A stretch of 55,706 nt of DNA from Rhodospirillaceae bacterium (GCA_024638465.1 JAHEKF010000012.1:1-55706); one strand, 5' to 3'. Counted from the stretch's first letter, positions 18,424 through 31,270 are shown. Numbers and translations: made by a program. The notes: generated by a model not told the origin, from the sequence alone.

Positions 18424-19199
18424 TGGGAAAAATCATCGCGATTGCGAACCAGAAAGGCGGGGTCGGCAAGACGACGACTTGCGTCAATCTCGCCGCATCT
18501 CTCGCTGCGACGCGCCGCAGCGTGCTCGTCGTTGACCTCGATCCACAGGGCAATACGACGATGGGCTTCGGCGTTGACAAGAACGCGCTCGAGCGAAGCG
18601 TCTGCAACGTATTGCTTGACGGCGCCGCGGTCACCGACGCGATTCAGTCCGTGTGCGACGGCGACCTCGACCTGCTTCCGGGAAATCAGGAGCTCACGCT
18701 CGCCGAAGTAGAGCTCGTGACCAAGCCGGAGCGTGAGTATCGCCTGTCGCGGGCGCTCAAGCCGGTCGTCGACAACTATGACTACATACTCATCGATTGC
18801 CCGCCGTCACTGAATATACTGACGGTCAACGGACTCACCGCGGCGCACGGTGTCCTCATTCCCATGCAGTGCGAGTACTATGCGCTGGAGGGAATTTCAG
18901 CACTGCTGGGCACGATCGACCAGATTCGCGGCGGCGCGAACCCGGGGCTCGGCGTTTTCGGGATCTTGAGGACGATGTTCGATCCGCGCAACAATCTGGC
19001 TACCGAGGTTTCGCGACAACTGACCCAACATTTCGGCGATCGCGTGTTCCGGACCGTCATCCCGCGTAACGTGCGAATTGCGGAAGCGCCAAGTTTCGGC
19101 ATGCCCGCGCTGTATCATGACAAGTACTGCCGCGGGGCGCTGGCTTATCTTGCGCTCGCGGGAGAAATCAACCGGCGTGAGACGGCCGCGGCCGTCTGA
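18423..19199 (+). CDS. parA: Chromosome partitioning ATPase ParA (Soj)
   Basis: A 258-residue deviant Walker ATPase with KGGVGKTT at residues 11-18, LVVDLDPQGNTTMGFG, the switch region IDCPPSLNILTVNGL, and a Soj-type C-terminus. ATP-bound ParA coats the nucleoid and moves ParB-bound origins apart. It is co-transcribed with rsmG and parB. I could not find a canonical parS site by eye within the window. Confidence 0.97.
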   Translation: MGKIIAIANQKGGVGKTTTCVNLAASLAATRRSVLVVDLDPQGNTTMGFGVDKNALERSVCNVLLDGAAVTDAIQSVCDGDLDLLPGNQELTLAEVELVTKPEREYRLSRALKPVVDNYDYILIDCPPSLNILTVNGLTAAHGVLIPMQCEYYALEGISALLGTIDQIRGGANPGLGVFGILRTMFDPRNNLATEVSRQLTQHFGDRVFRTVIPRNVRIAEAPSFGMPALYHDKYCRGALAYLALAGEINRRETAAAV

Positions 19200-19256
19200 C
19201 CAGCTACTGAGGAGCTTGAGCTACACTTGGACGCAACATCACCACCCGGCACCACG

Positions 19257-20132
19257 ATGGCCAAACGAAAGAGCTTGGGAAGAGGGCTCGACGCACTCCT
19301 GAGCACCGAAACGATCCCCGACGTCGAAACGAGCGGCGCCAACCTCAGGGAGCTGCCCGTAGACCTGCTGCAACGGGGCCGCTACCAGCCGCGCGGTGAC
19401 ATGCGCGAGGAATCGCTCGCCGAACTCGCCGAATCGATCCGCTCGCAGGGAGTCGTTCAACCGATCGTGGCGCGGCCGTTGCAGACCGCGAGTGGCGAGC
19501 AGCGCTTCGAGATCGTTGCCGGAGAGCGGCGCTGGCGCGCAGCGCAGCTGGCCGGATTGCACACGATTCCCGCGATCGTCAGGGATATCCCCGATCAATC
19601 GGCCGTAGCCGTTGCGCTGATCGAGAACATCCAGCGCGAAGACCTGAATCCGATGGAGGAGGCGCGCGCGCTGCAGCGACTCGTCGCCGAGTTCGACATG
19701 ACTCATGCGTCGGCGGCCGAGGCCGTCGGCCGCTCCCGCGTCATGGTCAGCAACCTGCTCAGGCTGCTGGACCTGCCCGAGCCCGTCAGGGCGATGCTGG
19801 AGGGCCGCGAGCTCGGTATGGGGCACGCCCGTGCCCTTCTTGCGATCGAGTCGCCGGATGAGTTGCTGGATCTTGCGCGGCGCGTCGTCAAGGAAGGCTG
19901 GAGCGTTCGCGACACGGAGCGCGCCATACGAAACCGGCCGAAAGCGCGCCGCAGAGCCCCGCGGCCCGGAAAATCCGGCGTCCAGGACCCGAACGTGCGG
20001 CGGCTCGCGACCGATCTCGCGGACCGGCTCGGCGCCAATGTCGTCATCGAGCACTCGGAAAAGGGTGGCCGCATCGTGATCCGCTATCACAGTCTGGACG
20101 AGCTCGACGGAATCATCGCTCACATTAAATAA
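19257..20132 (+). CDS. parB: Chromosome partitioning protein ParB (Spo0J)
   Basis: About 291 residues from ATG 19257, giving the standard N-terminus AKRKSLGRGLDALLS. Domains are the CTP-binding/ParB N domain (LLQRGRYQPR, ESIRSQGVVQPIVARP, VAGERRWRAAQLAGL, ALIENIQREDLNPMEEA), a helix-turn-helix (HASAAEAVGRSRVMVSNLLRLL), and a C-terminal dimerisation segment. It binds parS sites near the origin and acts with ParA. A TTG at 19227 in the same frame has GAGGAG 13 bases upstream and is an alternative start. Confidence 0.95.
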   Translation: MAKRKSLGRGLDALLSTETIPDVETSGANLRELPVDLLQRGRYQPRGDMREESLAELAESIRSQGVVQPIVARPLQTASGEQRFEIVAGERRWRAAQLAGLHTIPAIVRDIPDQSAVAVALIENIQREDLNPMEEARALQRLVAEFDMTHASAAEAVGRSRVMVSNLLRLLDLPEPVRAMLEGRELGMGHARALLAIESPDELLDLARRVVKEGWSVRDTERAIRNRPKARRRAPRPGKSGVQDPNVRRLATDLADRLGANVVIEHSEKGGRIVIRYHSLDELDGIIAHIK

Positions 20133-20148
20133 GTGTCCCGAAACTCGG

Positions 20149-20177
20149 TTGAATCAGCCCCTACCTCTGCTTACAAT
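20149..20177 (+). promoter_or_regulatory. Sigma70-type promoter of the ATP synthase operon
   Basis: TTGAAT (20149-20154), a 17-base spacer and TACAAT (20172-20177) make a near-consensus promoter just after parB. Transcription would begin near 20184, about 23 bases before the atpI GTG, so the atp genes do not depend on read-through from parB. Confidence 0.6.
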
Positions 20178-20206
20178 TAGGCGGCTTAGCCAGGTCGTCT
20201 TAAGCC

Positions 20207-20656
20207 GTGGCTATTTTTTTGACCGCCGGCAACGGTGTCCAAGGCATCAACGAGAGTCTGTTCTTGCTAACCCCGGAATGGCAGGTACGACTGGCCGTGC
20301 TCGGACAGGCCGGTCTGGGCTTGGGCCTCGGCGCCGTGCTCGCAATCTTTCAGGGGCGTGTAGTAGCCGTTTCGTGGCTGCTCGGGATTTTGGTAGCAGT
20401 GGCTCCGAATGCGTTTCTGGCGGCAAGGCTGCTCGGTGCGCGGGCCGATGCGAAAGCATTGCTCAGGGCTGCCTGGGTCGGTGAGATCGGCAAGTTCGCT
20501 ATTACGGTCGTGCTGTTCGCGGTGATCTTCGCGTCGGTCAGGCCGCTGTCGGCACTGGCCGTATTCGGTGGATTTATCACCGCGCAAATGACCGCTATCG
20601 GCGTATTGGCGTACAGCGGTTGGGTTGGGAACGAACAAGCAGTGACGAAGAACTAG
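20207..20656 (+). CDS. atpI: ATP synthase subunit I (AtpI)
   Basis: A 149-residue membrane protein at the head of the atp operon. Four hydrophobic segments are visible (about residues 28-46, 50-70, 88-108 and 115-137). AtpI is a non-essential assembly factor that helps build the c-ring. GTG 20207 is the first usable start after the putative transcription start; the ribosome site is poor. A TTG at about 20265 would shorten the N-terminus. It ends three bases before atpB. Confidence 0.85.
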   Translation: MAIFLTAGNGVQGINESLFLLTPEWQVRLAVLGQAGLGLGLGAVLAIFQGRVVAVSWLLGILVAVAPNAFLAARLLGARADAKALLRAAWVGEIGKFAITVVLFAVIFASVRPLSALAVFGGFITAQMTAIGVLAYSGWVGNEQAVTKN

Positions 20657-21505
<849 letters not shown>

Positions 21506-21535
21506 GACAACACGCGAATGAATCAATCAACCTGA

Positions 21536-21832
<297 letters not shown>

Positions 21833-21853
21833 TAGCACCCTAGGAGAGCCCGC

Positions 21854-22324
21854 GTGGACATCAACGCCACCATCATCGGCCAGACGATCGCAATGATCTT
21901 CTTCGTCTGGTTCTGTATGAAATACATCTGGCCGCACATCATGGATGCGATCGAGGCACGGCAGAAGGAGATCGCCGACGGTCTTACCGCCGCCGAAAAG
22001 GGCAAGAGCGATCTGGCCGCAGCCGAGTCGAAAGCGCAGTCGATCATTTCCGAAGCACGCGGTCAGGCGAAGGAGATCGTCGATCAGGCCAGCGCGCGCG
22101 CGTCCGATATCGTTGACGAAGCCCGGGTCGATGGCGAGGCCGAGAAGCGTCGCCAACTGGAGTCGACGCAGGCGGAGATCGAGGTCGAGATCAATCGAGC
22201 GCGCGATGAGCTGCGCGGCCAGGTTGCTGCGATCGCGGTTGCGGGCGCCGAGAAAGTCCTGTCGCGCGAGATCGACGCCGGCACGCATAAAGACTTGCTC
22301 GACGGCCTGGCGGCCGAGCTCTAG
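21854..22324 (+). CDS. atpF: F1Fo ATP synthase subunit b
   Basis: A 156-residue stator subunit beginning at GTG, with AGGAG at 21842-21846. One N-terminal membrane helix (IGQTIAMIFFVWFCMKYIWP) precedes a long, charged coiled coil rich in Ala, Glu and Lys (IEARQKEIADGLTAAEKGK onwards). The length equals the E. coli subunit. It links Fo to the delta subunit on top of F1. Confidence 0.97.
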   Translation: MDINATIIGQTIAMIFFVWFCMKYIWPHIMDAIEARQKEIADGLTAAEKGKSDLAAAESKAQSIISEARGQAKEIVDQASARASDIVDEARVDGEAEKRRQLESTQAEIEVEINRARDELRGQVAAIAVAGAEKVLSREIDAGTHKDLLDGLAAEL

Positions 22325-22341
22325 CGACCAGTGTCTGAGAC

Positions 22342-22902
22342 ATGAGCGACACGAGCACAATAGCGCGGCCGTATGCGCAGGCGCTGTTCGACATCGCCTC
22401 GGCGGAAGATCTGCTTTCGCAGTGGTCCGAGTCGCTGGCGGCTCTCGCGACGATCGTGGCCGACGATGATGCCCGCGCATTCCTGATGCGCCCGGAGATC
22501 GATGCGGAAGCGCGTGCGGAGTTTCTGCAGGCGGTCGGTTCGGAAGCGGGCGCAGCCGGAGCCGGGTTCGTCAGCTCCAGTCGCGGTCAGAACTTTATTC
22601 GCCTGCTCGTCGAGAACGGCCGACTCCTGGCGTTGCCCGATATCTCGACGCGTTTCGATGCGCTCAAGGCAGAGGCGGAAAACACCATTAAGGCGACGCT
22701 CGTAATGGCCGCGGATGTGGAATCCGACTTCGCAGCTCGGATTTCGGCAAGCCTGGAGAAAAAACTCGGGCGAAAAGTTGAATTGGAGCTCGAGATTGAC
22801 GACGAGCTTCTGGGCGGCGCGATCGTCCGCGCCGAGGATATGGTTATTGATGGTTCGGTGAAGACGCGGTTGCGGAAGCTCGCTGAATCGCTGATCTCGT
22901 AA
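22342..22902 (+). CDS. atpH: F1Fo ATP synthase subunit delta
   Basis: A 186-residue peripheral stator subunit with the family start [12 protein letters not shown] and the C-terminal [36 protein letters not shown] pattern. It joins subunit b to the F1 head. It lies 17 bases after atpF and 10 before atpA. Confidence 0.97.
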   Translation: MSDTSTIARPYAQALFDIASAEDLLSQWSESLAALATIVADDDARAFLMRPEIDAEARAEFLQAVGSEAGAAGAGFVSSSRGQNFIRLLVENGRLLALPDISTRFDALKAEAENTIKATLVMAADVESDFAARISASLEKKLGRKVELELEIDDELLGGAIVRAEDMVIDGSVKTRLRKLAESLIS

Positions 22903-22912
22903 GGGGATATTG

Positions 22913-24454
22913 ATGGCACTCAAAGCTTCTGAAATCAGTGAGCTGATCAAAAAACGCATCGAAAATTTCGATGCCACGGCGGAATCCCGCGATGTCGGTA
23001 CGGTTATTGCGCTGACGGACGGTATTGTCCGCATTCACGGGCTGACCGACGTTCAGTACGGCGAAATGGTCGAGTTCCCCGGCGGCAGCTTCGGCCTGGC
23101 GCTAAACCTCGAGCAGGATTCTGTCGGTGCTGTCGTGCTCGGTGAATACAAGCACATCTCCGAAGGCGATACCGTCAAGACGACGGGCCGTATTCTCGAG
23201 GTTCCGGTAGGCGAGGCGCTGCTCGGCCGCGTCGTCAACTCACTCGGTACGCCGATCGACGGAAAAGGTCCGATTGACGCGGCTGAAACTTCGCCAATCG
23301 AGAAAGTCGCGCCGGGCGTTATCGACCGGAAATCCGTAGATCAGCCTGTGCAGACCGGGCTCAAGTCGATCGACGCCATGGTTCCCATCGGCAGAGGGCA
23401 ACGCGAGCTCATTATCGGCGACCGCCAGACGGGCAAGAGCGCCGTCGCCGTCGACACGATCATCAACCAGATCGGCACGGGTATTAAATGTATCTACGTC
23501 GCTATCGGGCAGAAGAACTCGACCGTCGCGAACGTCGTTCGCAAGCTCGAAGAGTTCGGTGCGATGGAGCACACGATCGTCGTGTCGGCTTCCGCTTCGG
23601 AATCGGCGGCACTGCAGTACATCGCGCCGTATGCCGGCTGCGCAATGGGTGAATACTTCCGGGACCGCGGCCAGGACGCCCTCATTATTTACGACGATCT
23701 GACGAAGCAGGCCTGGGCCTATCGTCAGGTATCGCTGCTGCTGCGCCGACCGCCCGGGCGCGAGGCGTATCCGGGCGACGTATTCTATCTGCATTCGCGT
23801 TTGCTCGAGCGTGCAGCGCGCGTCAACGCGGACTACGTCGAGCGATTCACGAACGGGGCAGTCAAGGGACAGACCGGATCGCTGACCGCGTTGCCGATAA
23901 TCGAGACCCAGGAAGGCGACGTTTCTGCATTCGTGCCGACCAACGTAATCTCGATTACGGACGGTCAGATTTTCCTCGAGACGGACCTGTTCAACGCGGG
24001 TATTCGCCCGGCCATCAATGCCGGCCTCTCCGTGTCGCGTGTCGGCGGAGCCGCGCAGACGAAGATCATCAAGAAACTCGGCGGTGGTGTTCGGCTCGCA
24101 CTTGCGCAGTATCGCGAACTCGCCGCGTTCGCACAGTTCGCTTCCGATCTCGACGAGGCGACACGAAAGCAGCTCGAGCGCGGTCAGCGTGTGACGGAAC
24201 TCATGAAGCAGCCGCAGTATTCACCGCTATCGGTTGCGGAAATGGCGATCTCGCTGTTCGCGGTCAACGAAGGCTATCTCGACGATGTCGAAGCGGACCG
24301 GGTCGTGGCGTTCGAAGCTGCGTTGCATGCCCACGCTCGCGCTAATGCCGCCGAGTTGATCGACGAAATTAACGCCAGTGGTGATCTCAACGACGACATC
24401 GAAGCGGGCCTGAAGAAACTCATTGAAAACTTCAAGACGACCGGCGCTTACTAG
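22913..24454 (+). CDS. atpA: F1Fo ATP synthase subunit alpha
   Basis: A 513-residue regulatory, nucleotide-binding subunit of F1. ATG 22913 is chosen, with AAGGGG at 22901-22906; an overlapping TTG at 22910 adds one residue. The P-loop is GDRQTGKS (169-176). Family motifs include [16 protein letters not shown] and the catalytic-interface arginine region [16 protein letters not shown]. Confidence 0.98.
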   Translation: MALKASEISELIKKRIENFDATAESRDVGTVIALTDGIVRIHGLTDVQYGEMVEFPGGSFGLALNLEQDSVGAVVLGEYKHISEGDTVKTTGRILEVPVGEALLGRVVNSLGTPIDGKGPIDAAETSPIEKVAPGVIDRKSVDQPVQTGLKSIDAMVPIGRGQRELIIGDRQTGKSAVAVDTIINQIGTGIKCIYVAIGQKNSTVANVVRKLEEFGAMEHTIVVSASASESAALQYIAPYAGCAMGEYFRDRGQDALIIYDDLTKQAWAYRQVSLLLRRPPGREAYPGDVFYLHSRLLERAARVNADYVERFTNGAVKGQTGSLTALPIIETQEGDVSAFVPTNVISITDGQIFLETDLFNAGIRPAINAGLSVSRVGGAAQTKIIKKLGGGVRLALAQYRELAAFAQFASDLDEATRKQLERGQRVTELMKQPQYSPLSVAEMAISLFAVNEGYLDDVEADRVVAFEAALHAHARANAAELIDEINASGDLNDDIEAGLKKLIENFKTTGAY

Positions 24455-24463
24455 GAATCGAGC

Positions 24464-25324
24464 ATGGCAGTCGGCAAAGAAATTCGCACCAAGATCAACA
24501 GCGTCAAGAATACGCAGAAGATCACGAAAGCGATGGAGATGGTCGCGGCATCCAAGCTGCGCAAGACACAGGACCGGATGGCCGCGTCGCGTCCCTATGC
24601 CGAGCGCATACGAACGGTAATCGGTCATCTGTCCGAGGCGAACCCGGATTACCGGCATCCGTATCTCGACTCGCGCGAGGTCAAGCGCGTCGGCTACATC
24701 GTCATCACGACCGATCGCGGTCTGTGCGGTTCGCTGAACGTCAACCTGTTCCGTACGATGCTGAACGACATGCGCGAATGGCAGGCCAAGGGCGTAGAAA
24801 TAGACATCTGCATCGTTGGCGCGAAAGGCATCGCATTTTTCCGCCGCCTCAAGGCGAACGTTGTCGCTGCGACAAGTCATCTCGGCGACACGCCGACGGT
24901 GGCCGATTTTGTTGGCACGATAGCTGTGATGACGGACGAATACCGAGAGGGCAAGATCGATCGTTTGTTCCTCGTACACAACGTATTCGTTAATACCATG
25001 AGCCAGACGCCGGAAATTCGGACGCTGATTCCGGTCGAAGCCATGGACGGCGAACAACTGCAGGAAAACTGGGATTACATCTACGAACCCGATGCAGTCG
25101 ATCTGCTCGACAATGTTCTCGATCGCTATATCGAGTCGCAGGTTTATCGTGCGGCTGTAGAAAACGTCGCTTGTGAGATGGCATCGAAGATGGTCGCGAT
25201 GAAAGCTGCGACCGACAATGCGGGCAAGTTCATCGATCAGCTGCAGCTCGTTTACAACAAGGCGAGGCAGGCGGCGATCACGCAGGAAATTTCTGAAATT
25301 GTGGGCGGCGCAGCCGCGGTCTAA
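24464..25324 (+). CDS. atpG: F1Fo ATP synthase subunit gamma
   Basis: The 286-residue rotor shaft of F1. The N-terminus [25 protein letters not shown] and C-terminus [21 protein letters not shown] form the conserved coiled coil. A central [10 protein letters not shown] motif is intact. It transmits c-ring rotation to the alpha/beta head. Confidence 0.98.
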   Translation: MAVGKEIRTKINSVKNTQKITKAMEMVAASKLRKTQDRMAASRPYAERIRTVIGHLSEANPDYRHPYLDSREVKRVGYIVITTDRGLCGSLNVNLFRTMLNDMREWQAKGVEIDICIVGAKGIAFFRRLKANVVAATSHLGDTPTVADFVGTIAVMTDEYREGKIDRLFLVHNVFVNTMSQTPEIRTLIPVEAMDGEQLQENWDYIYEPDAVDLLDNVLDRYIESQVYRAAVENVACEMASKMVAMKAATDNAGKFIDQLQLVYNKARQAAITQEISEIVGGAAAV

Positions 25325-26734
<1,410 letters not shown>

Positions 26735-26749
26735 GCGGAGCTTGATATC

Positions 26750-27169
26750 GTGGCAACCATTCACGTCGACATCGTCAGCGCCGAAGGCGAAATCTTTGCA
26801 GGCGAGGCTGCGATGGTGTTCGCGCCGGCGAAGATGGGTGAAATCGGTATCGCGCCACGTCATGCGCCGTTGCTGACTGATCTGAAACCAGGCGAGGTTC
26901 GTGTCGAGGATGCGGACGGCGGAGAGCGCACTTTTTATATCACAGGCGGCGTGCTGGAAATCCAGCCTCACCTGGTGACGGTCCTGGCCGACAGCGCGTT
27001 GCACGCGAATCAGCTTGACGAAGATGTCGCGCTTGCTGCTCGCGAACGCGCTCGCGAAGCGCTCGAGGGCCGGCACGGCGAGATAGATCTCGCGCAGGCG
27101 CAGGCTGAATTAGTCGAAGCCGAGGCTCGATATCGTGCGGCACAGAAACTCAGGGGCAGGCGCGGTTAA
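26750..27169 (+). CDS. atpC: F1Fo ATP synthase subunit epsilon
   Basis: A 139-residue last subunit of the operon, starting at GTG. An N-terminal beta sandwich (VDIVSAEGEIFAGEA, FAPAKMGEIGIAPRHAPLLT) precedes a C-terminal helical pair able to act as an intrinsic brake on F1. A strong hairpin follows 18 bases after the stop. Confidence 0.96.
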   Translation: MATIHVDIVSAEGEIFAGEAAMVFAPAKMGEIGIAPRHAPLLTDLKPGEVRVEDADGGERTFYITGGVLEIQPHLVTVLADSALHANQLDEDVALAARERAREALEGRHGEIDLAQAQAELVEAEARYRAAQKLRGRRG

Positions 27170-27187
27170 CCGTAGCCTCTTGGCTGC

Positions 27188-27216
27188 GGCGACCGGCGCC
27201 CGGTCGCCGTATTATC
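27188..27216 (+). terminator. Hairpin after atpC
   Basis: A perfect 10-bp stem (CGGCGACCGG / CCGGTCGCCG, 27188-27197 and 27201-27210) with a 3-base loop follows atpC. The tail TATTAT is only weakly T-rich. Position after the last atp gene supports a terminator or partial attenuator before glmU. Confidence 0.55.
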
Positions 27217-27265
27217 GTCGCACCGCGCTATCATTCGACGTTGTCGCGACTCGGGTGGGGTATCG

Positions 27266-28633
27266 ATGCCTCTGACAGCTGTCATCCTGGCCGCCGGCCA
27301 GGGCAAGCGCATGAATTCCGATCGGCCGAAGGTTCTTCAGCCTCTGGCAGGCCGCGCTTTGCTCGCGCATGTCCTGGACGCTGCCCGCGATATTAAACCG
27401 GACGCCATCAATGTCGTTTACGGACATGGCGGGGATTCGGTTCGCGAATGCTTTCCGGATGCCGATCTGGCCTGGAGCCACCAGGCCGAGCAACTCGGTA
27501 CCGGCCACGCCGTGGCGCAGGCGTTGCCGTCGATTCCGGACGATCATCAGGTACTCGTACTTTGTGGTGACGTACCACTCGTCACAGCCGAGTGCTTAAA
27601 GCCGTTATCAGATTATGGCGATGGCAGCGAAGTCGTCGTGCTGTCGGCAGAATTGGAAGACCCGAGCGGCTACGGCCGGATTGTTCGAGGTCAGAACGGC
27701 AGCGTCGTCAGTATCGTGGAGCAAAAGGACGCGACTCCCGAACAAGCCGCTATCGCGGAGATCAACACGGGACTGATGCGGATACCCGGTGGAAAACTTG
27801 GAAAATGGCTCGACAGGATCGGCAACGGCAACTCGCAGGGCGAGTACTATCTGACCGACATTATCGCCATAGCGATAGCAGATGGCGCAGAGGTTGCGGC
27901 GGTCCCGGCCGGCGATCCCGGCCAGTTGCTCGGTATCAACGATCGGGCGCAGCTCGCCGTAGCCGAGCGGGTTTTACAGCGACGCTATGCCGACGCGGCG
28001 ATGAGCGCAGGCGCGACACTCGCGGATCCGGCGCGATTCGACCAGCGTGGATCGCTGAGCGTCGGGCGTGATGTGTTTATCGATGCCGGAGCCGTATTCG
28101 AGGGCGAAGTCGCTTTGGGCGATCGTGTATCGATCGGGTCGAATTGCGTCATCTCGGACACAACACTCGGCGACGATTGTCTCGTGCACCCGAGCTCGAT
28201 CTTGCACGGAGTCATCGCGGGGCCGAAGTGCGAGATCGGCCCTTTTGCGAGGTTGCGTCCGGGTACGGAGTTTGCCGCGCAGGTAAAAATCGGCAATTTT
28301 GTCGAAGTGAAAGCCAGTGAAATCGCCGCCGGCAGCAAAGTAAATCATCTGACCTATATCGGCGATACGGCCGTCGGCGCTGGAGTAAACGTCGGCGCCG
28401 GAACGATCGTCTGTAACTATGACGGCGCCTACAAGCATCGCTCTTCCGTCGGCGACGGCGCTTTTATCGGCTCGGGAGTGATGCTGGTTGCTCCCGTCGA
28501 AGTTGGCGAGGGTGCGACGATCGGTGCCGGGTCTATTGTGACGAAGACCGCTCCGGCGAACGAACTGACGCTTACCCGTGCAAAGCAAGTTACGGTCAAG
28601 GGTTGGAAACGACCCCAAAAGCCCGCAAAGTGA
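27266..28633 (+). CDS. glmU: Bifunctional UDP-GlcNAc pyrophosphorylase / GlcN-1-P acetyltransferase GlmU
   Basis: A 455-residue two-domain enzyme. The N-terminal uridylyltransferase has LAAGQGKRMNSDRPKVLQPL (residues about 8-27) and LCGDVPL. The C-terminal left-handed beta-helix acetyltransferase has hexapeptide repeats and the conserved NFVEVK and GDGAFIGSGVMLVAPVEVG region. It makes UDP-GlcNAc for peptidoglycan and LPS. The window shows the usual atp-glmU-glmS order. Confidence 0.97.
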   Translation: MPLTAVILAAGQGKRMNSDRPKVLQPLAGRALLAHVLDAARDIKPDAINVVYGHGGDSVRECFPDADLAWSHQAEQLGTGHAVAQALPSIPDDHQVLVLCGDVPLVTAECLKPLSDYGDGSEVVVLSAELEDPSGYGRIVRGQNGSVVSIVEQKDATPEQAAIAEINTGLMRIPGGKLGKWLDRIGNGNSQGEYYLTDIIAIAIADGAEVAAVPAGDPGQLLGINDRAQLAVAERVLQRRYADAAMSAGATLADPARFDQRGSLSVGRDVFIDAGAVFEGEVALGDRVSIGSNCVISDTTLGDDCLVHPSSILHGVIAGPKCEIGPFARLRPGTEFAAQVKIGNFVEVKASEIAAGSKVNHLTYIGDTAVGAGVNVGAGTIVCNYDGAYKHRSSVGDGAFIGSGVMLVAPVEVGEGATIGAGSIVTKTAPANELTLTRAKQVTVKGWKRPQKPAK

Positions 28634-28702
28634 GCATCCTGTAGCGACTCTTAACCAGCGATTAGGCCCATGTCGACCTTACTCAGAATGGACTCCTAGA
28701 GC

Positions 28703-30535
28703 ATGTGCGGAATAGTCGGCGCGGTTGCTGATCGCGATGTCATGCCGATTCTCATGGAAGGACTCAAACGCCTCGAGTATCGAGGCTACGACTCCGCCGG
28801 AGTCGCCCTGACAGAGAATGGGACGCTCAAGCGGATGCGCCGCGAGGGCAAGCTCAGGGAGCTGGCCGATGCATTGAAGGACTCGCCGCTATCCGGTCAG
28901 CAGGGCATCGCGCATACGCGCTGGGCAACTCACGGCGTCCCGAACGAAGTCAACGCGCATCCGCATACTTCAGGTGACGATGTCGCCATCGTTCACAACG
29001 GCATCATCGAAAACCATGGCGAGCTACGGCAGGAATTAAAGGATGCCGGCTTCGTTTTCTCATCAGAAACGGATACCGAAGTCATCGCGCACCGGATCCG
29101 TTTCTACCTTGGTAAAGGCGCCGGGATCTTCGAAGCCGTTCGATCCACCGTAGCGGAGCTCAAGGGTGCATATGCGCTGGTAGTCATGTATGCCGGTGAT
29201 CCGGACGCGCTGGTTCTGGCTCGGTCAGGCGGACCCGTCGTCATTGGTCTGGGCGATGAAGAAAACTTCGTTGCTTCGGATATCGCGGCGCTGCTGCCCG
29301 TGACGCGAAATTTCCAGTTCCTCGAGGACGGTGATGTTGCACTCGTACGGCGTCGCAGCGTGACAATCTTCGACCGCTCCGGTAATTCCGTCGAGCGGCC
29401 CGTCATCGAGAGTGAACTTACAGCGGATTCGAACGACCGCGGCCGCTATAGCCACTACATGGAGAAGGAAATTCACGAGCAGGGCCGCGCAGTGGCGGCC
29501 ACTCTCGAAGGCCGTATCGGCGACGGCAAGTTACTCGACAATATTCTCGGTCCGGAAGCGAGCGACGTCATTCCGCGAGTCGAATGCGTACACATCGTTG
29601 CCTGCGGGACAAGTTTTCACGCAGGGCTGGTGGCGCGCTACCAGATTGAGGAACTCGCCGGAATTCCATGCATGGTCGATATCGCCAGCGAGTATCGTTA
29701 TCGCCGACCGGTCGTGCCGGCCAATTCTCTGATGATCGTCATCTCGCAATCGGGCGAAACTGCGGACACACTGGCTGCGCTACGCGCGGCGAAGGACTAT
29801 GGCTATCTCGGTACGCTCGCCATCTGTAATGTTCCCGAGTGTTCACTCGTCAGGGAGTCGGACTTCGTCCTGATGACGCGAGCCGGGCCGGAAATCGGTG
29901 TTGCTTCGACGAAGGCGTTCACGACCCAATTGGCGGCCCTGGCGCTGGTAACTGTGGCACTGGCAAAGGCCCGAGGACTGGAGCAGGCGACCGAATATTT
30001 ATTGATCAATCAGTTGGCGGAGCTACCGAGCCTCGTCGAGCAGACCCTGGCGCTCGATGAGGACATCGCCGAACTCGCACGCGAGTTCTCCGACAAGGAC
30101 CATGCGTTGTTTCTCGGTCGCGGCGTGTTGAACCCCGTCGCGATGGAAGGCGCACTGAAGCTGAAAGAGATCTCCTATATTCACGCGGAGGCGTACGCTG
30201 CCGGCGAGCTCAAGCACGGTCCGCTTGCGCTCGTTGACGACGACATGCCAGTGGTTACCGTGGCGCCAAACAACGAGCTGCTCGAGAAGCTGAAATCGAA
30301 TCTTCAGGAGGTACGGGCGCGTGGCGGACGGCTGTTCGTATTCGCAGATCTCAGGGCGGGCCTGGACGAAGGCGACGGCGTTCATATTGTACGCATGCCG
30401 TCGCACGCAGAAGCCATCCAGGCACCGATACTTTATACCGTGCCATTGCAGCTACTCGCGTATCACGTTGCGCTGCTGAAAGGCACCGACGTCGATCAGC
30501 CACGAAATCTGGCGAAGTCCGTTACCGTCGAGTAA
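28703..30535 (+). CDS. glmS: Glutamine-fructose-6-phosphate aminotransferase GlmS
   Basis: A 610-residue enzyme making glucosamine-6-phosphate, the first committed step toward UDP-GlcNAc. The glutaminase domain has Cys2 as nucleophile after Met removal (CGIVGAV), then [10 protein letters not shown] and HTRWATHG. Two SIS isomerase domains follow ([30 protein letters not shown]), with the conserved C-terminus LAKSVTVE. The 69-base leader shows no ribozyme-like fold. Confidence 0.98.
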   Translation: MCGIVGAVADRDVMPILMEGLKRLEYRGYDSAGVALTENGTLKRMRREGKLRELADALKDSPLSGQQGIAHTRWATHGVPNEVNAHPHTSGDDVAIVHNGIIENHGELRQELKDAGFVFSSETDTEVIAHRIRFYLGKGAGIFEAVRSTVAELKGAYALVVMYAGDPDALVLARSGGPVVIGLGDEENFVASDIAALLPVTRNFQFLEDGDVALVRRRSVTIFDRSGNSVERPVIESELTADSNDRGRYSHYMEKEIHEQGRAVAATLEGRIGDGKLLDNILGPEASDVIPRVECVHIVACGTSFHAGLVARYQIEELAGIPCMVDIASEYRYRRPVVPANSLMIVISQSGETADTLAALRAAKDYGYLGTLAICNVPECSLVRESDFVLMTRAGPEIGVASTKAFTTQLAALALVTVALAKARGLEQATEYLLINQLAELPSLVEQTLALDEDIAELAREFSDKDHALFLGRGVLNPVAMEGALKLKEISYIHAEAYAAGELKHGPLALVDDDMPVVTVAPNNELLEKLKSNLQEVRARGGRLFVFADLRAGLDEGDGVHIVRMPSHAEAIQAPILYTVPLQLLAYHVALLKGTDVDQPRNLAKSVTVE

Positions 30536-30538
30536 GGT

Positions 30539-30567
30539 CCGGCTATCGACCGCGATAGCCGGGTTTC
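30539..30567 (+). terminator. Terminator-like hairpin after glmS
   Basis: A perfect 10-bp stem (CCGGCTATCG / CGATAGCCGG) with loop ACCG starts 3 bases after the glmS stop and is followed by GTTTC. The short T-run makes it a reasonable but not classic intrinsic terminator. Confidence 0.55.
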
Positions 30568-30611
30568 ATCCAGACAGATCGCCGTCGTCGCGACACATAA
30601 TTCGGCGAAAC

Positions 30612-30932
30612 CTAGCTTTCTGTTACGGGTTCGGCCGGGCAGGCAGCGGGTCGAGTATAGGAAACGTAGAAGCCTTCCAGGTCACCGTTCTCGGTATAGA
30701 TCTGCATATCGGCGAAACGCCAGCCGGTGAGTGCCATCTCTTCATGCCTCTCGGTCATCTTCTGGGCCGCGCGGTCCCTGCGCCCGAAACCCGAAACGTC
30801 ATGAAATATCGTAATCGCCTGTTCACAATTCATCGACGGCTCTGGCGCAATGGAAGTGCCTAGCGCTTCCTGCGTAAAACCGCTGGAACAATGAAGGCCG
30901 AATGCCAGTGCAATAACGTGGAAATATCTCAA
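30612..30932 (-). CDS. Small secreted protein of unknown function
   Basis: I do not recognise this family. From TTG 30932 it encodes 106 residues: a signal peptide (RYFHVIALAFGLHCSSGFTQ), then a short mature domain with Cys in PSMNCEQAITIF and PAACPAE, which may form a disulfide, and an aromatic-rich centre (GWRFADMQIYTENGDLEGFYVSY). The start is fixed by AAGGAG at 30940-30945. The frame stays open to an ATG at 31013, but that extension would bury the signal peptide behind a charged 27-residue leader. It is alone on the minus strand, facing glmS. Confidence 0.6.
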   Translation of the reverse strand: MRYFHVIALAFGLHCSSGFTQEALGTSIAPEPSMNCEQAITIFHDVSGFGRRDRAAQKMTERHEEMALTGWRFADMQIYTENGDLEGFYVSYTRPAACPAEPVTES

Positions 30933-30939
30933 TGCAGCT

Positions 30940-30945
30940 CTCCTT
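30940..30945 (-). promoter_or_regulatory. Shine-Dalgarno site for the TTG start at 30932
   Basis: AAGGAG lies 7 bases before TTG 30932 on the minus strand and decides for this start over ATG 31013. Confidence 0.5.
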
Positions 30946-31270
30946 TTCGAATTCCCGGGCTCAATCTTGCCAGTGTACCCATCGCGATCTGGCCAAAAAA
31001 CGTAGCAGTTCACACGCCGGGACAGTTTCAGGAACCGGTACGATTGTGATCTGGACGTTCAGTTTTCCGGACGGGAACTTTACTTAACCCCGGATTTCGA
31101 CTCCACTCACGAGGGTCCCCGGTCCGAGTTCCGAGGCCTCGCCGGAGGCAGCCAGCCAGCCGTGAGAGCCCGGTCATTCCTTGAGGTCGAGCTGGAATCG
31201 GTCTTATAGTCTCGAATCGACCCGTTACCGATCGTTGTACATGACCATGACCGACGGCTGCCGGACATAC
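30946..31270. other. Intergenic stretch without a supported gene
   Basis: About 325 bases between the small secreted protein gene and the sulfotransferase remnant. Frames open here lack ribosome sites and recognisable protein motifs. It probably contains the promoter of the minus-strand gene, but I see no convincing -35/-10 pair. Confidence 0.5.

Noticed and set aside
18423-20132. parS sites or DnaA boxes marking the origin near parAB
   Set aside because: I found no TGTTNCACGTGNAACA palindrome or cluster of TTATCCACA by eye in the window. CACGTG occurrences (for example near 7214, 33308 and 45481) lack the flanking bases. A motif scan would be decisive.
28634-28702. Possible glmS riboswitch or ribozyme upstream of glmS
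   Set aside because: The 69-base leader is too short and shows no such fold; Gammaproteobacteria usually control glmS by small RNAs.
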